Notes under the pieces: generated by a model
The model's input: the letters and a program-made list of their open reading frames with translations, nothing else
Database searches by the model: none
What the model was told of the DNA's origin: nothing
Source: Gerris lacustris
Lineage: Eukaryota; Arthropoda; Insecta; Hemiptera; Gerridae
Reading direction: 5' to 3'
Assembly: GCA_951217055.1 (NCBI GenBank)
Contig: OX578286.1
Coordinates: 16,765,050-16,829,049 of the forward strand
DNA length: 64,000 nt
Program-made: the position numbers and the translations under genes
Shown: positions 10,395 to 22,100 of the stretch, in pieces
Position numbering within the stretch: position 1 is the stretch's first letter
Layout of the letters: the number at the start of each line of letters is the position of its first letter

Positions 10395-11726
10395 TAGGCT
10401 TAGTAAGGTACCCCCACTAAACCACTTAACCTACTGCTCTACCCTTCTATATTTTATACTTGTCTTCTTTAACGGTGACACAATCATCATGAACTATGTA
10501 CTTATGAACTAGTTACCAACCAGGTGGCAAATTTACTATTTTCTTAAAGCTGGATTCAAAGCCTGCGTTTTTATGCGCTTCAGAATAATCTATGGCTATA
10601 AACCTAAAGAATAATCTATTGGAATGAAACCTTTCCGTCCTCTTCTCTCTTGTTTATATTTTTGATTTAATTTTTCGAGTCATCTATTTACCTAGTAAAT
10701 ATTGAATATACACTTGTTTTTTATTTTTAAACCGTTCTTTTATAAAGTTAATGTTGAATTTTAATAATATATTCGGCTTTGTTTATAACCTGAATAGAAT
10801 ACTGCATGAGGAAAGAAGGGTGGGGGAAAATACGAGATTCTCAGCCAATATCCACGAGAACCGCAGAGGTACCTTCCACATTCTCGCCTTTTCGCGTTCG
10901 GAGTTGTGAATTCGAATTCATCGAGGCTAGACCTTGTCAAAGTATCACTTTTGCTGCTGCTTATTTTGCTCATTACAATTATGGGCTTATATGTAGTAAA
11001 ACAGTTAAGGGGCTAATAATGCCGAGACACCCTAAAGTGAGCTTCTTTTGACTCTCCTTTGAGTTTGAAATACCAACACCGATGAGAGAGCCAACGAGAC
11101 GAGACCCGAATACCTGAATGTACACGAAAATACCCTTCATACTCTCGTGTTCGCGGACTCTTTAATAGTATTGTCGAGTCTGAGGAGCCGCTTTTATGTT
11201 TGCCATTATCGTAAATTTTAGGGTGCCGATAGAAAGCCTTTTACTAATACCGATCTATTGCTCCAGCTTCAACTTAGTCCCGAACCTCTGTACTATGCTC
11301 TTGACCCTGATGTTCTCTTGCCGTATCACTTTGTCTTCCCCGATGACGCCCCATTGCTGGCTCTTAGCCTCCATAACTTGTTTTGGGAATCAGGCGGCAC
11401 TTGCGTTGCACATTCCCAAAATGCTCCTATTATGATAATTCACAAGTAGTACATCCTAACACGGATGCGCCGTACAATTTTAATGATTTAATTATATATC
11501 ATCTGACCTGAATACTTCCTGAGGCTGGTGATTGACTGTGACTCTTGGTCTATTGGGCGAAATAGACCAAACAACTTCTCTTAGTAACAACTAGATACCT
11601 CATAGTAAACTTTTTCATTTGATATAACTTGACTTGAATAACGATATGACGATCCTCGCTTTGCCTAGATATAATTTGGTGTGGTTAGAGTTTTTTTTTT
11701 TAAAAAAAAGACAACAAACCGTTATA

Positions 11727-11885
11727 AACAGATTGATTTTCCGGTGAAATCCGCGTCACCAGGGGGATTTAAGTCTGTCGTTTCGCTTCCACTACTGGAA
11801 GCATCTTCAGGGGTGTGGTACATCGTGATGTTTACTTGAAGCAACCACAAGACATACTGATTTCGCCGGAAAACCAAGCTGTTTA
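11727..11885. mobile_element. Fold-back element, family A, copy 2
   Basis: TTTTCCGGTGAAATCCGCGT at about 11737 is mirrored by ACTGATTTCGCCGGAAAACC near 11856. Internal CTTCCACTACTGGAAGCATC and GATGTTTACTTGAAGCAAC match copy 1 at 4.76 kb. Shorter than copy 1 because part of the right arm is missing. Confidence 0.75.
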
Positions 11886-12443
11886 GTTTGAGGTTTGGCC
11901 TAGAGTTTCGATTAGTGTTCTTGCTTTATTGGCTTAATTGATTCTCAGCCCTACTCCACACATTGGCCATACCAGACAGCACTTGTCACTTGGCTGACAT
12001 GTGTATGGTTGAGTTGGCGCTTGGGAAGGCGCTGGCGTTGGCCACTTCAGAAGGAAGTAGCGCATGCTCGCAAGTGCCAAGCTTCCCCTCCACACTCCAC
12101 ACATTGGCGGCTTAACTTACCAGTACCACTTTTACAGCGTGTCGAGATTATTGTTGTTTATTTTTCAGTGATGTTTACTGTGTTCCTTCTACTTATTTAC
12201 AATGCCGATGTGGACTAATGATCATACAATAGATTTTTAAAAAATTTATCTAGGAGTTTGGCGTTGGCCCAAACTGAAATGAAATGAGGATATGACAAGC
12301 TTGTTGCCCAATATGCGATGCGTGAAAGAACAGCCAATGTATGGAGCCGGCTTTAAAGCAATTAAAGACTCACAGTTGCAATAATTTGACCCCTCCTTTT
12401 GTCATTCTCAGTCTGATTTCAAGCTTAAAATCATTTAAAGTAT

Positions 12444-12678
12444 GGTACTTCTTTGGATTGTTACTCTCCTATGTATTTTTAGACTATAAATGACTTTGAC
12501 TAAATAACAAATTAGATAAAGGGGTGTTTAGTTCAATGTAATTGGGGACAAAGGAATATCACACTTCTTTTTTTATAAGGGGAGTAACAGTCTAAAGAAG
12601 AACATGCCGCACACCTTCTTTAGATTGTTACTCTCCTCTGTTTTTTTTATGAGAGGAGTAACAATCTAAAAAAGTGCC
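12444..12678. mobile_element. hAT-like MITE (GTTACTC family), copy 1
   Basis: GGTACTTCTTTGGATTGTTACTCTCC at the left is mirrored at the right by the GAGAGGAGTAACAATCTAAA...GTGCC end. Flanks TAAAGTAT (12436) and TAAAGTAG (12679) agree at 7 of 8 bases, fitting an 8-bp hAT-type target duplication. The inner text GGGACAAAGGAATATCAC is shared with the copy at 30.58 kb. Confidence 0.75.
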
Positions 12679-12869
12679 TAAAGTAGTTACGGTACTAATA
12701 ATAACAACTAATAATACGGTAACTTAATTTTAAATCTTTATTGATTCTTGTCAATTCGACTAAATTTAAGTAATATCAGTAAAATCTTTTTCTAAATTTC
12801 CACAATGTTTTAGTGCTTGATAAGTTTAAATTATTCTTTTTCCTTGTTTTTAAATATCTTCAAGCATTT

Positions 12870-13242
12870 AATCGCCTACGTATAAAGAGAGAGACATTCA
12901 ATCATAAAGAAATATTTGCTCACCTGATTTCATCCTCAATCTCTTACAAAAAAAAGTATGCGTGTTACGAGTTTCTGACACTCAGATTGGCCAAGCCAAA
13001 TGTGGAAAAAAATAAAGCCTCTAGGCCTGTGGGAGGGGTAGGGCCAGTGACATTATTGTTTTCCTAGTTGGCCCGACCTTCTAGAATTCAAAATCCTGAC
13101 CTCTCAATGGCTCCCCACCATAATTTTTCGGATTTTCCTGTCAAAAGTCAAAACTCATAACGCGCAAAACGTAGGTATAAAGAGAGAAACATTCAATCAT
13201 AAAGAAATATTTACTCAGCTGATTTCATCTTCACTCTCTTAG
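12870..13242. repeat. About 72-bp direct repeats flanking an insertion
   Basis: TATAAAGAGAGAGACATTCA...AAATATTTGCTCACCTGATTTCATC at about 12879 recurs as a close copy at about 13175. The 220 bases between include TGGCTCCCCACCA, a phrase also seen in the inverted element at 36.9-37.1 kb. It may be an insertion that duplicated its flank, or a partial segmental duplication. Confidence 0.5.
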
Positions 13243-13904
13243 TTACCCGATTTGTTGTAAATAATAATTTATTCGCCTGAACATAATCTCTGAGTCAGTC
13301 GATTTGTAATAAATAAGCAATCATTAATAATCCTAATTAATCAACTAGTTACCTATGAAGTTTCGTATTTCACAAAAGAAATTTGACACTTCCCTAATTT
13401 CATACCAAAACTTAATCACTTATTCTTAATTTTAAGTAAAAATTATTTCGGTATTTGTCTTTTATAACGGCGCCACTACTTTAATTACTTACTGTAATAT
13501 ACAATGCACCATTATCCTATGTACTGTACATTTAGTGCGGTAAGATATGAGGGTGGCAGATAAACATGCAACACTGTTATCTTATAGATAAAATTGTTGT
13601 GCTTTTTTTTATAAAGGGTATTTTTTCATTGTAGAACAGGGTTGTTTATGGAGTTGTTTGTTCGTTCATTTATGTTCCATAATGCTAATCTGGGATTTGC
13701 CAACGACAGAAGAAGATGCTATCGAATTCTTACAAGATGCTAGAATCCTACTGAAAGAACGTTTATGCAAGAATGGCCACCAAATGGTTCTGTACATGTC
13801 AGATGGTGGCATTTGACTCTGTAATTACGTGCGGGTAATTACAACGATTACCGTTTGTCATTTTCGTGCGATTTATTTATTCTTGGGCAAGTAAATTATT
13901 AAGT

Positions 13905-14360
13905 TTTAGAATAGTGTCCGCGGGTATTGAACATGTCGAATAACGCGATTGGAGATTGGAGCTAGTACACTCGCGATCTTTATCGCGAAGTAGTGGAATC
14001 GTGGAGGAATAGGAGCATCAGTTAAATAGCGCAACATAAACACCACTGTTCTTCTCGTCTCACACATAGAAATGATCCTTATCCCTGTGTAACAATGGAT
14101 GTAATATAACATCATTGTCCTTCTGAAATTCGTAAAAAGTAAATACCTGTTATTGTTTGTGAATCTCTTAGCTCTAAATATTATAGCGTATCTTCACATT
14201 CGCGCTCGTAGGCGACTTTCGCGATTAGGATTCGTATATTCGTCTTCACTTGACACACTCGCCGTTACTAACCGCTCCCGGCGCGAGCGCCACAGGTCTC
14301 GCGATTCCACTTACGATGGAATTTACAAATTGAAAATAGCAGTAGCGCCGATATAAGTCA
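13905..14360 (+). promoter_or_regulatory. Candidate promoter/5-prime region of the windei homologue
   Basis: CpG content rises locally (CGCGATT, GGCGCGAGCGCC, TCTCGCGATT at about 13.97-14.31 kb) within otherwise AT-rich DNA, 0.5-0.9 kb upstream of the first recognised coding exon. No TATA box or first exon could be fixed. The call rests on position and base composition only. Confidence 0.3.
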
Positions 14361-14862
14361 AAATGAACGTAATTTTTATCGATTTACAATTGCGATGCTT
14401 ACCTTTATTTAGTATATTAAATGAAATTCAATTTCTTAAAAATAACATCGCACTTATTTCTTCGTATTTTTTTCTCTCTCGTATATTGTTTCCTAGGAGT
14501 TCTTTCTTCTAAGTACAAAGGCTTATTTAGTTATTAGTTTTGTTGGGTGTTGGACACTCAGTTAATTTTTATTGTTATATAAATTCAAGGTTTATCTAGA
14601 GATATGTATTTTTTTTAAAAAAATAAAAACAATAACAATCAATAGAACGTATTTCTTTTATTTATCCTCAAAGCATGAGTCTATTACTTGTCGATGTTTC
14701 CACTTGTGGTCATATGAATTTTTTAATTTTGTCATCTGTATTATTATATTTTTATTTTTTTGACAGATTTGGAATATCTTTCTGTCGATTATTTGTTTTT
14801 TCTTTGATACGTTTTTTTCATTTTACTAAACATTGAATTTTCTTATTTCTGTTTCTTTGCAG

Positions 14863-15423
14863 AAACTCCTGGGGATTTAGAGAAGATGGACGTTGATCAA
14901 TCTTCGGATAACTGTAGTAATAATCTTAATGCTTCCACACCTAGTAATGATTCTTCTAAATCTACACCTGTTGTGATGGAATGTGAGATTAAAGAAGAAA
15001 AAGCACCATTGACAAATGGTATTTCAAATTCTGAAAATGAAGAAGAAACTAATAATGAATTGATAGACGAAAATTTGGCAGAAAAGGTAAAAGAAGAATT
15101 AATCGAAAATCCTACATCTGAAGAAAATAATGATGCCGATGTCCCTATTGAAGAACAAGAGGAATCATCGTTAAATGTCAATGTAAAGACTGAAACAATA
15201 GAAAACAACGAAGATATCATTAGTAATAAGGAACCAGATCCTACCTCTGAAAACGATGATGTTTCAACTGAAGAAATGGAACCAACTGATGGCAATTGTA
15301 AGCAATCAGTGGATGGATCGACTGAAGAAATGGATTCGACTGATGGCATTTCCAAGCAACCAGTAGAAAGCTCTTCAGATAATGGAAAAACAATTGAGGA
15401 AGATTCTAATGCTGTTGATCAAA
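14863..15423 (+). CDS. wde: windei homologue, exon 1 of those recognised
   Basis: Acceptor CTTTGCAG at 14855-14862, donor GTAAGT at 15424. From ATG 14886 it encodes 179 residues plus one base. The protein is rich in Glu, Asp, Ser, Asn and Thr with near-repeats (STEEMEPTDG, STEEMDSTDG), typical of the disordered N-terminus of ATF7IP proteins. An antisense open frame of 152 codons is a shadow. The in-frame codons before the ATG (PGDLEK) contain no stop. Confidence 0.85.
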
Positions 15424-16155
15424 GTAAGTTAATATTTATTTCTGCCTGAGGTTAGGTCAGATGGGCAATAATAATCTAAATAACAAGAAGCACCCTGCTT
15501 CTTATGGAGATAGGGCGAGGTGCTATGATGCAAGGTATTAATTGATGCTATGAATTAATCCAAATATCTATTAAAAAATGATGACACTGATGAGTCTTTC
15601 TATGAGCGATATGACAGGCCCGGTTCACAAGAGCGTCTTTTGGACGCAACGCCTGCAAGTATAGGGCTGGCAATGGGACGGATCAGACTTAATGCTGAGC
15701 AAGTAGGGGACCCTGTGTAAAGATGGTGTGATGCTGATACCTGAGGACGCAGCATCCAACATCCAAAAGGCGCTCAAGTGAACTGGTCCTTAATAAAATC
15801 AGTCCTAACCTCTGCTTGGACCATAAAGAGTTAGAGATTTACTAAGTTCTCTGAGCCATATACCTTCCATTTCCACACTATATTGGTGTCTTATTTGGCT
15901 TTTACACAACTATAATAATCACAATAAGAGTCTCTTCCATCTGTAGATTAGATCTAAGTGTATTCATAAGTCTCATAACAGATGATCAATCAATGTGGCT
16001 ATAATTTGGCTCAACTTTTAAAGTTATGTATTTAATTAAACCTTTCTATGAAACTCCCCAACTAGCCTAAATACCAGTTAACCCACTGCCCACAAGTTGA
16101 ACTCAAGCATCATCGACCACAAGGTTGGGTGATATCCCACCCTTTATAAGCGTGA

Positions 16156-16187
<32 letters not shown>

Positions 16188-19100
16188 GGCAAATTTAAAT
16201 TTTAAATAATGAAAAACTACAAATAAACAGATGATACTGATATCATAAACATTTCTTCACCAAAAGATAATTTTAAAAGTTCAACATGCCCTATTTAAAC
16301 CTTTAGTCGCCCCTTTCGTACCTGCAAGATATGAAACGATGTTTTTAGCCAAATTTTGACTCCAAAATACTAACCCAAGTTTTGCTATAGATTTCATCAA
16401 CTCTCTGAGTTTTAAGTTTAATAGTGGAAACTACTGGTACTTAGATTTTTTAACACATTAATTTATTTTCAATTTTAATGTAAATCTGCCTATACAAATT
16501 GTTAAATATAATTGGTTATATTTAAATGAATGCTACATAGTTAGAAGTACTAAAGTCACGGGCTGTTTCACTTAAAGCTATTACGATTTTTGTGACCCAA
16601 ACTTTAATCAATAAAAAAGTAGAAATAAAGTACCTAGCCTTACTGTGTCATAACCTGTCACTTATATTATGAAAGCAGTTCATAAGATAGCAGTTTGTAA
16701 TGTAACAGGTTTACCAATGGCCAAAGAGAACAATAAAGAAACTTGAAGCAAAAGGGAAAATTGTAATAAAGTGTGATTTTTTACAATGGTAAAGGAGCGA
16801 ATACGGATTTTTAGTTAAACCGGAAGTAAATAAGACTGGATAGACATACTGAATGCAAGAAGATACAAATATAGCAAAAATATCAAAATTTCAACAAAAA
16901 AATACTCAAGGAAGTGAAAAGTTATAAGGAATTGAAAATAGAGTAAATGGTTTTTTGGCTCTCCTGAAAAGTTGAAAAAACTCCGATTCGCTACTTTACC
17001 ACTGGAGCGACGATATAATGTTTAGAGTTTAACAAAGGGTACTAGAAATTACCACTATTTTAAGGCTTTGTGCGCTCACCCAGTCCCTTATCAGTGAAAT
17101 CCCACCCATAGCTTGTAGACATTGGGTTAAGTATGTCTAAAACCAGTTTTAATGGAATCCATGTGGTTTTAAACAGCATAAAACATAATCTTTCTGCCAA
17201 TAATGCTGCACTCTGTTATCTAGTTTTATGATAGGAAAAATGAGAGTAGATTGCTCCTAACTAATTGCTGCTATAGAAGTTGTAAGGTTTGTCCCAATTG
17301 CTTTCCTTAATATCTAATTTCTTTGGGAAAGTCTTTATCTTACATTTTAAGACCACTTTTAAAGTAAGGTTAATCCTTAGGTTTTGAACATATTATACAA
17401 ACCATTCTTAGATGAACTAACTCGTGATGAATGATCATTTGCAATTTCTTCATCTTGTTAGTAACAATTTACCTAATCTTGAGACATTCTCCTCCAAAAA
17501 AATGCAGCATTTTATTCACATTGTAGGTAAAGATTCCTTATACATTTATAAAAAAAAAAAAATCTTTGTCCACCTTTTCAAAATATATTTTTCATTTTTT
17601 AAACTAAAATATCATGTTCTTACAAAAGTTAATAGATTTTGTAATTTAAGGCTTGTTACTAATGAATTTGTATTTAATAATATATTCTACATTAATTTTC
17701 CCTTAAGCGTATGTTAAATGAAAATTTGTTCTCTTAATTTTTTAACACAATTATTATTTAATTTGTACTATTCCAGTCTTTTATAAAACTACTTTGAACT
17801 AGGGATAAAATTGTTTACATTTATTTTGTTACCATGGAAACTTTACCTGTAGTTAACTGTCATTGTATTATTCTTGGAATAATTAAAAAAATATATCACT
17901 GAGTGGAACACATTGAGTAGGAATTTAATGATTTGAAGTCCTAACAAAATAAGTATAAAATGAATAAAAACTAATAAATGGAATATTTTTGTTTTATCTA
18001 AAAAATACATGTACAGAATTTAAGGAAATCCTTAAATATACTGTAATTCAAGGCCCATATTTGGTGCAACCTGAGCTCCAGAGCTATAACATTCTTGGAT
18101 GTGATAGCACACAAAAAATAAATCTAACTGGATTTTATCTTTATACATCTTGCATTATTCTGAATTGAATTATTTTAGATACCGATGGATCTGAAACAAG
18201 CATGAGTGAAGCGAAGAAAAGGCAAAGATTGCCTGATGATTCTGAATGTGAATTTATTGAGACTGGAACTAAGAAGATTAAAAAGAATTTCTTCAGTGGT
18301 ATGCCTCAATCAGAAGAGCAAATTAATCAAGAAATTAAGAGTTTAGATGACAAACTCAACTCATTAGATGTGTTAAAGGTATGCTTTTGACAAGTTTTGA
18401 TGTAACTTAAGTTTCGAGTCAGTGTATAAACTCTCAGTGTATCTAACGTTTTAAAACATCAGTGTATTTAACGTTTTAAATTCCTTGTTAATAAGTGTTA
18501 TTTTATCGTTAAGACAAAAAGCACCATTATCCAAAATTGTTTCTTAATTCTAACCCTTTTATTGCTATGGTTGAGTTAAAATGTTCGGTAGTGATGTACA
18601 ATGGAGACTAAGAATGCGATGTCTTGTTCAGGTTTTCCTGGAAGGCTAAAAATGAGTATATACTCGCTTACCTGACACCTTCCAGTGCCAGGAAGGCTAA
18701 GAATTATGGTACTTTTTTACTGTAGCACCCCCCTTGGTTCTAAACAATAGTCTGCCCTACAAAAGTCTCAAAGGATTTGTGTGTCTCCCCAAGACATTGA
18801 GACTCCTTGGGCAGTTTTATCTTTAATATTCTTTTATCTTAATAGTTAATTAGACTAAGGGATAAGATCATTATTATATACACAAGTGTGATATTCCTTT
18901 GTCCCAAGGTACATTTGAATAAATATCCTTTCGTCTTAATAGTAATTTAGAATGAGGAATATACTATGCTACTCTGTATATGTTCCTTTGTCTAAATAAT
19001 TATTAACACAAAGGGATATATGGGGGGGGGGGGGGTGCTAAAGTTAAAAAGTACCCAAATTATTTACTTGTCTACCTGAATTATTTTATATGAGTCCTTA

Positions 19101-22100
19101 GACCTGTGGCAACAGGCTCAATTTTATGTTTAGAAAAAAAAGTAAAATTTAGTAAATTAATTTAGATAATTTATTATATCTATTTGAAGACCAACAAATC
19201 AAAACGAAACATTTATTTCTATTGGAATAAATGTGGTTGCCTTAGCTTAGCAATAACAAATCACTTCGAGGTGCGCCACCGTCAGGATCTCAACTTGATT
19301 ATATAAATGATCAGTACACCCCAGTGCATTGAAATTAAGGAATTAAGCTCTGCTTGCATTAGGAAAGGGTTGTCCCATGCTCTTGAAAACATATAATAAT
19401 AAACCAATATCCTTAGCAATATAAGTGTTAAAAATAGTGGAATTTAGCAAGGTTACTCATTTGTACCTCTTATTTTATTTATTTATTTGTATTTCTTTAC
19501 GTCTTTATTCACAAAAACCATATAAAGTTCATTGAAATACTGAGTTAACACACAATTTTAACATATCATTATTATAGCTGTGGAACATCTAATACACATC
19601 TCTTATTATAGCTCTCTAACATCACCTTTATTGGAATTGATTGAAATATTTTTATTTGTTGGACTGTGGTAATTGTCTTCATTGATTTTATAATTTTATT
19701 TTTAATTTTTATTACTAGGATGTCAGAAATAAAGCAGCTTCTCTTTCAGACGAGGAAGCGAGAAATGCAGAAAGAGACAAAGCTCGTGAGAAGCAAATGA
19801 GAGAAAATGTTTTAAGAGTTATTCAAAGGGATTATCAAAATATGTCTGTTGAGGTAATTTTAACATCTTTTATTTTAGATTATTTGTTCTTTATGTATAT
19901 CGCTATTTTATATTTATTAACAGCTTCATTTTAACAAGTAAAAACAAAAATGTCAGTTAAAATGAACCAGATGTATTTATGAATTGAGAATACAAAGTTA
20001 AAAAGTCCCTTATAGTCCAGGAGATGGCGTGCAAATAAGTGTCTGACTAACATCAAGCTAGAATTTTGTGTATAAGTAAATCTTTTGGTGCCTTAGAATA
20101 TGTGGTCAGCTAAGTTCGTCTGCGGGACATAGCTTGGCAATAGGCATTTGAAAAAAACAAACCGGTGGAGAGCGGCCGTGTCCCACTCTTTTTGGTGGAC
20201 AGTATGATTTTCATGATCCTGAGTACAAAATTAGTTAGTAGACCAAAAATCAAGTTGATGTTACTTTGTCACTTAATAAGGGACCTCTTTGATTTGGAGT
20301 AATATTTGACTAACTAACCTATTAAGTGACAAACTACCATCAACTTCATTATTGGTCTACTAACTAAGTTCGTACTCAGGATCATGAAAATCACATTGTC
20401 CACCAAAAAGGGCGAGACATGGCTGCTCTCCACCGCTTTGTTTTTTTCAAATGCCTATTGCCAAGCAATGTCCCACAGATGAACTTGGCCGACCACATAC
20501 TCTTAAAAGGCACCAAAATATTTACTTATACACAAAATTCTAGCTTGATGTTAGTCACCCTTTTAATAATCATTTTTTTAGAAACTACTTTCTTTGGTCT
20601 GATGGGTACGTTGTTTATAAAAACTTTAATTCTTCATTTTTTTTTTTTTTAAAAATGCCTGCTTCAACCCCACCTTGGGTCATTATCAAGCTACAAAACA
20701 TAAACAAATTACATATTAGTTATAATTTATATGTCGAACAACAATTTAACAACCTATAAAAGCAAACTTATAACAATTTAAAAAACAATATCTCATTCTA
20801 TATCTATTCACAATTTCAACTAGAATTTTCATCAAAACTAAAGATATTAGCATTTTTGAAATCTATTTCATTTGTTATTTTTAAATCTAATTTAAAATTA
20901 ACAAACCTGTAATTGAATTAATTTTTAAATCCTAGTATAATCATTAAAACTGTTAAATCACTCGTCCTTCAGCATCAAAAATTACAAATTCTCAGCTGTG
21001 TCTTACCTAAAATGACATAATTTTTATTATTAATATACACATTCACTATTTTAACATTTCTAAAATATCATTCAGTTATAAAAGAACTTACACAACAGTT
21101 TCACCATATTAAAATACATTTTTTTATAAAACAATCTAATAAACATATATATTTTCTCTAAAGAAAATGTGTCTAGTGATAATAAGACATTATCACTGAT
21201 AAAAGGAACAGTGTTATCAAAATTCATACTAAGGTATGCATTACACATATGTTATACAGTATTATCTAAAAACAAGAATAAAGAGAAACATTTGTTTAAA
21301 TAACTAATTTTTAACATTTAATTTTACCTATTTTAATATTACTTATTAATTTATTATTTGTTTAATATAATATTTATACTGTGCAACTCATGTTCTAACT
21401 ATTATGAATACGGTTAATATTAGGGACATTAAGGTTTTTTATTTTGAAATGCTGGTCTTAAATCTTTCAAAATAGACATGTAATATTTATTAAAATCTTT
21501 AGAATCAGTTTTATAATTCATAGTTTGTTTTCCTCTAAAGTAATATGAGCGGCTCCAAGAATTAACCTATTAAATTTTTTATTTTCTGTATTAAGAATTT
21601 TTGTATTTTTAAAATCCATACTTTGTCCATTATTTAAACTGATATGATCAACCAACTCAGTAGTATCTTTATTATGTCTTTCAATTTCTTCAGTATTATA
21701 AGTTATGCAGTCAGAAAGTAATAGTCAGTCAAAAGTAAGTAGTCCAAAGAAAGTAGTTTCTAAAAAATATTATTAAGATATATAGTGGGTAATTAGAAGT
21801 CACCCTTTTTTGCACGCTATTTCCTGGACTATTATACCAGTTAAAATCAAATTTAGTTTCTCTAAATTGAAAATAGTGTCTTAACCCATTCAATGCGGGT
21901 GGATCCACTGTGGATCCATGCCGTGCTAACACGCCTGGCGGGTGGATCCACAGTGGATCCAAGCCCTTCTTTTCAGTCCATTGTAGCTCTATTCGCCGTG
22001 CCTCGAGTAGAACCATCTTGCAAGGCTCCGTCAGGCCCGCTCACGTTTGTATCCACAGTGTGTCCAAACTTTTTTTTTAATTTATTTTTTTATTTTAAAA

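Noticed and set aside
12870..13242. LTR retrotransposon (two ~72-bp direct repeats)
   Set aside because: The repeats are too short for LTRs, and no primer-binding site, polypurine tract or coding region lies between them.
14897..15355. 152-codon open frame on the minus strand
   Set aside because: Exact antisense of windei exon 1; its Ser-rich composition is a by-product of the acidic sense frame.
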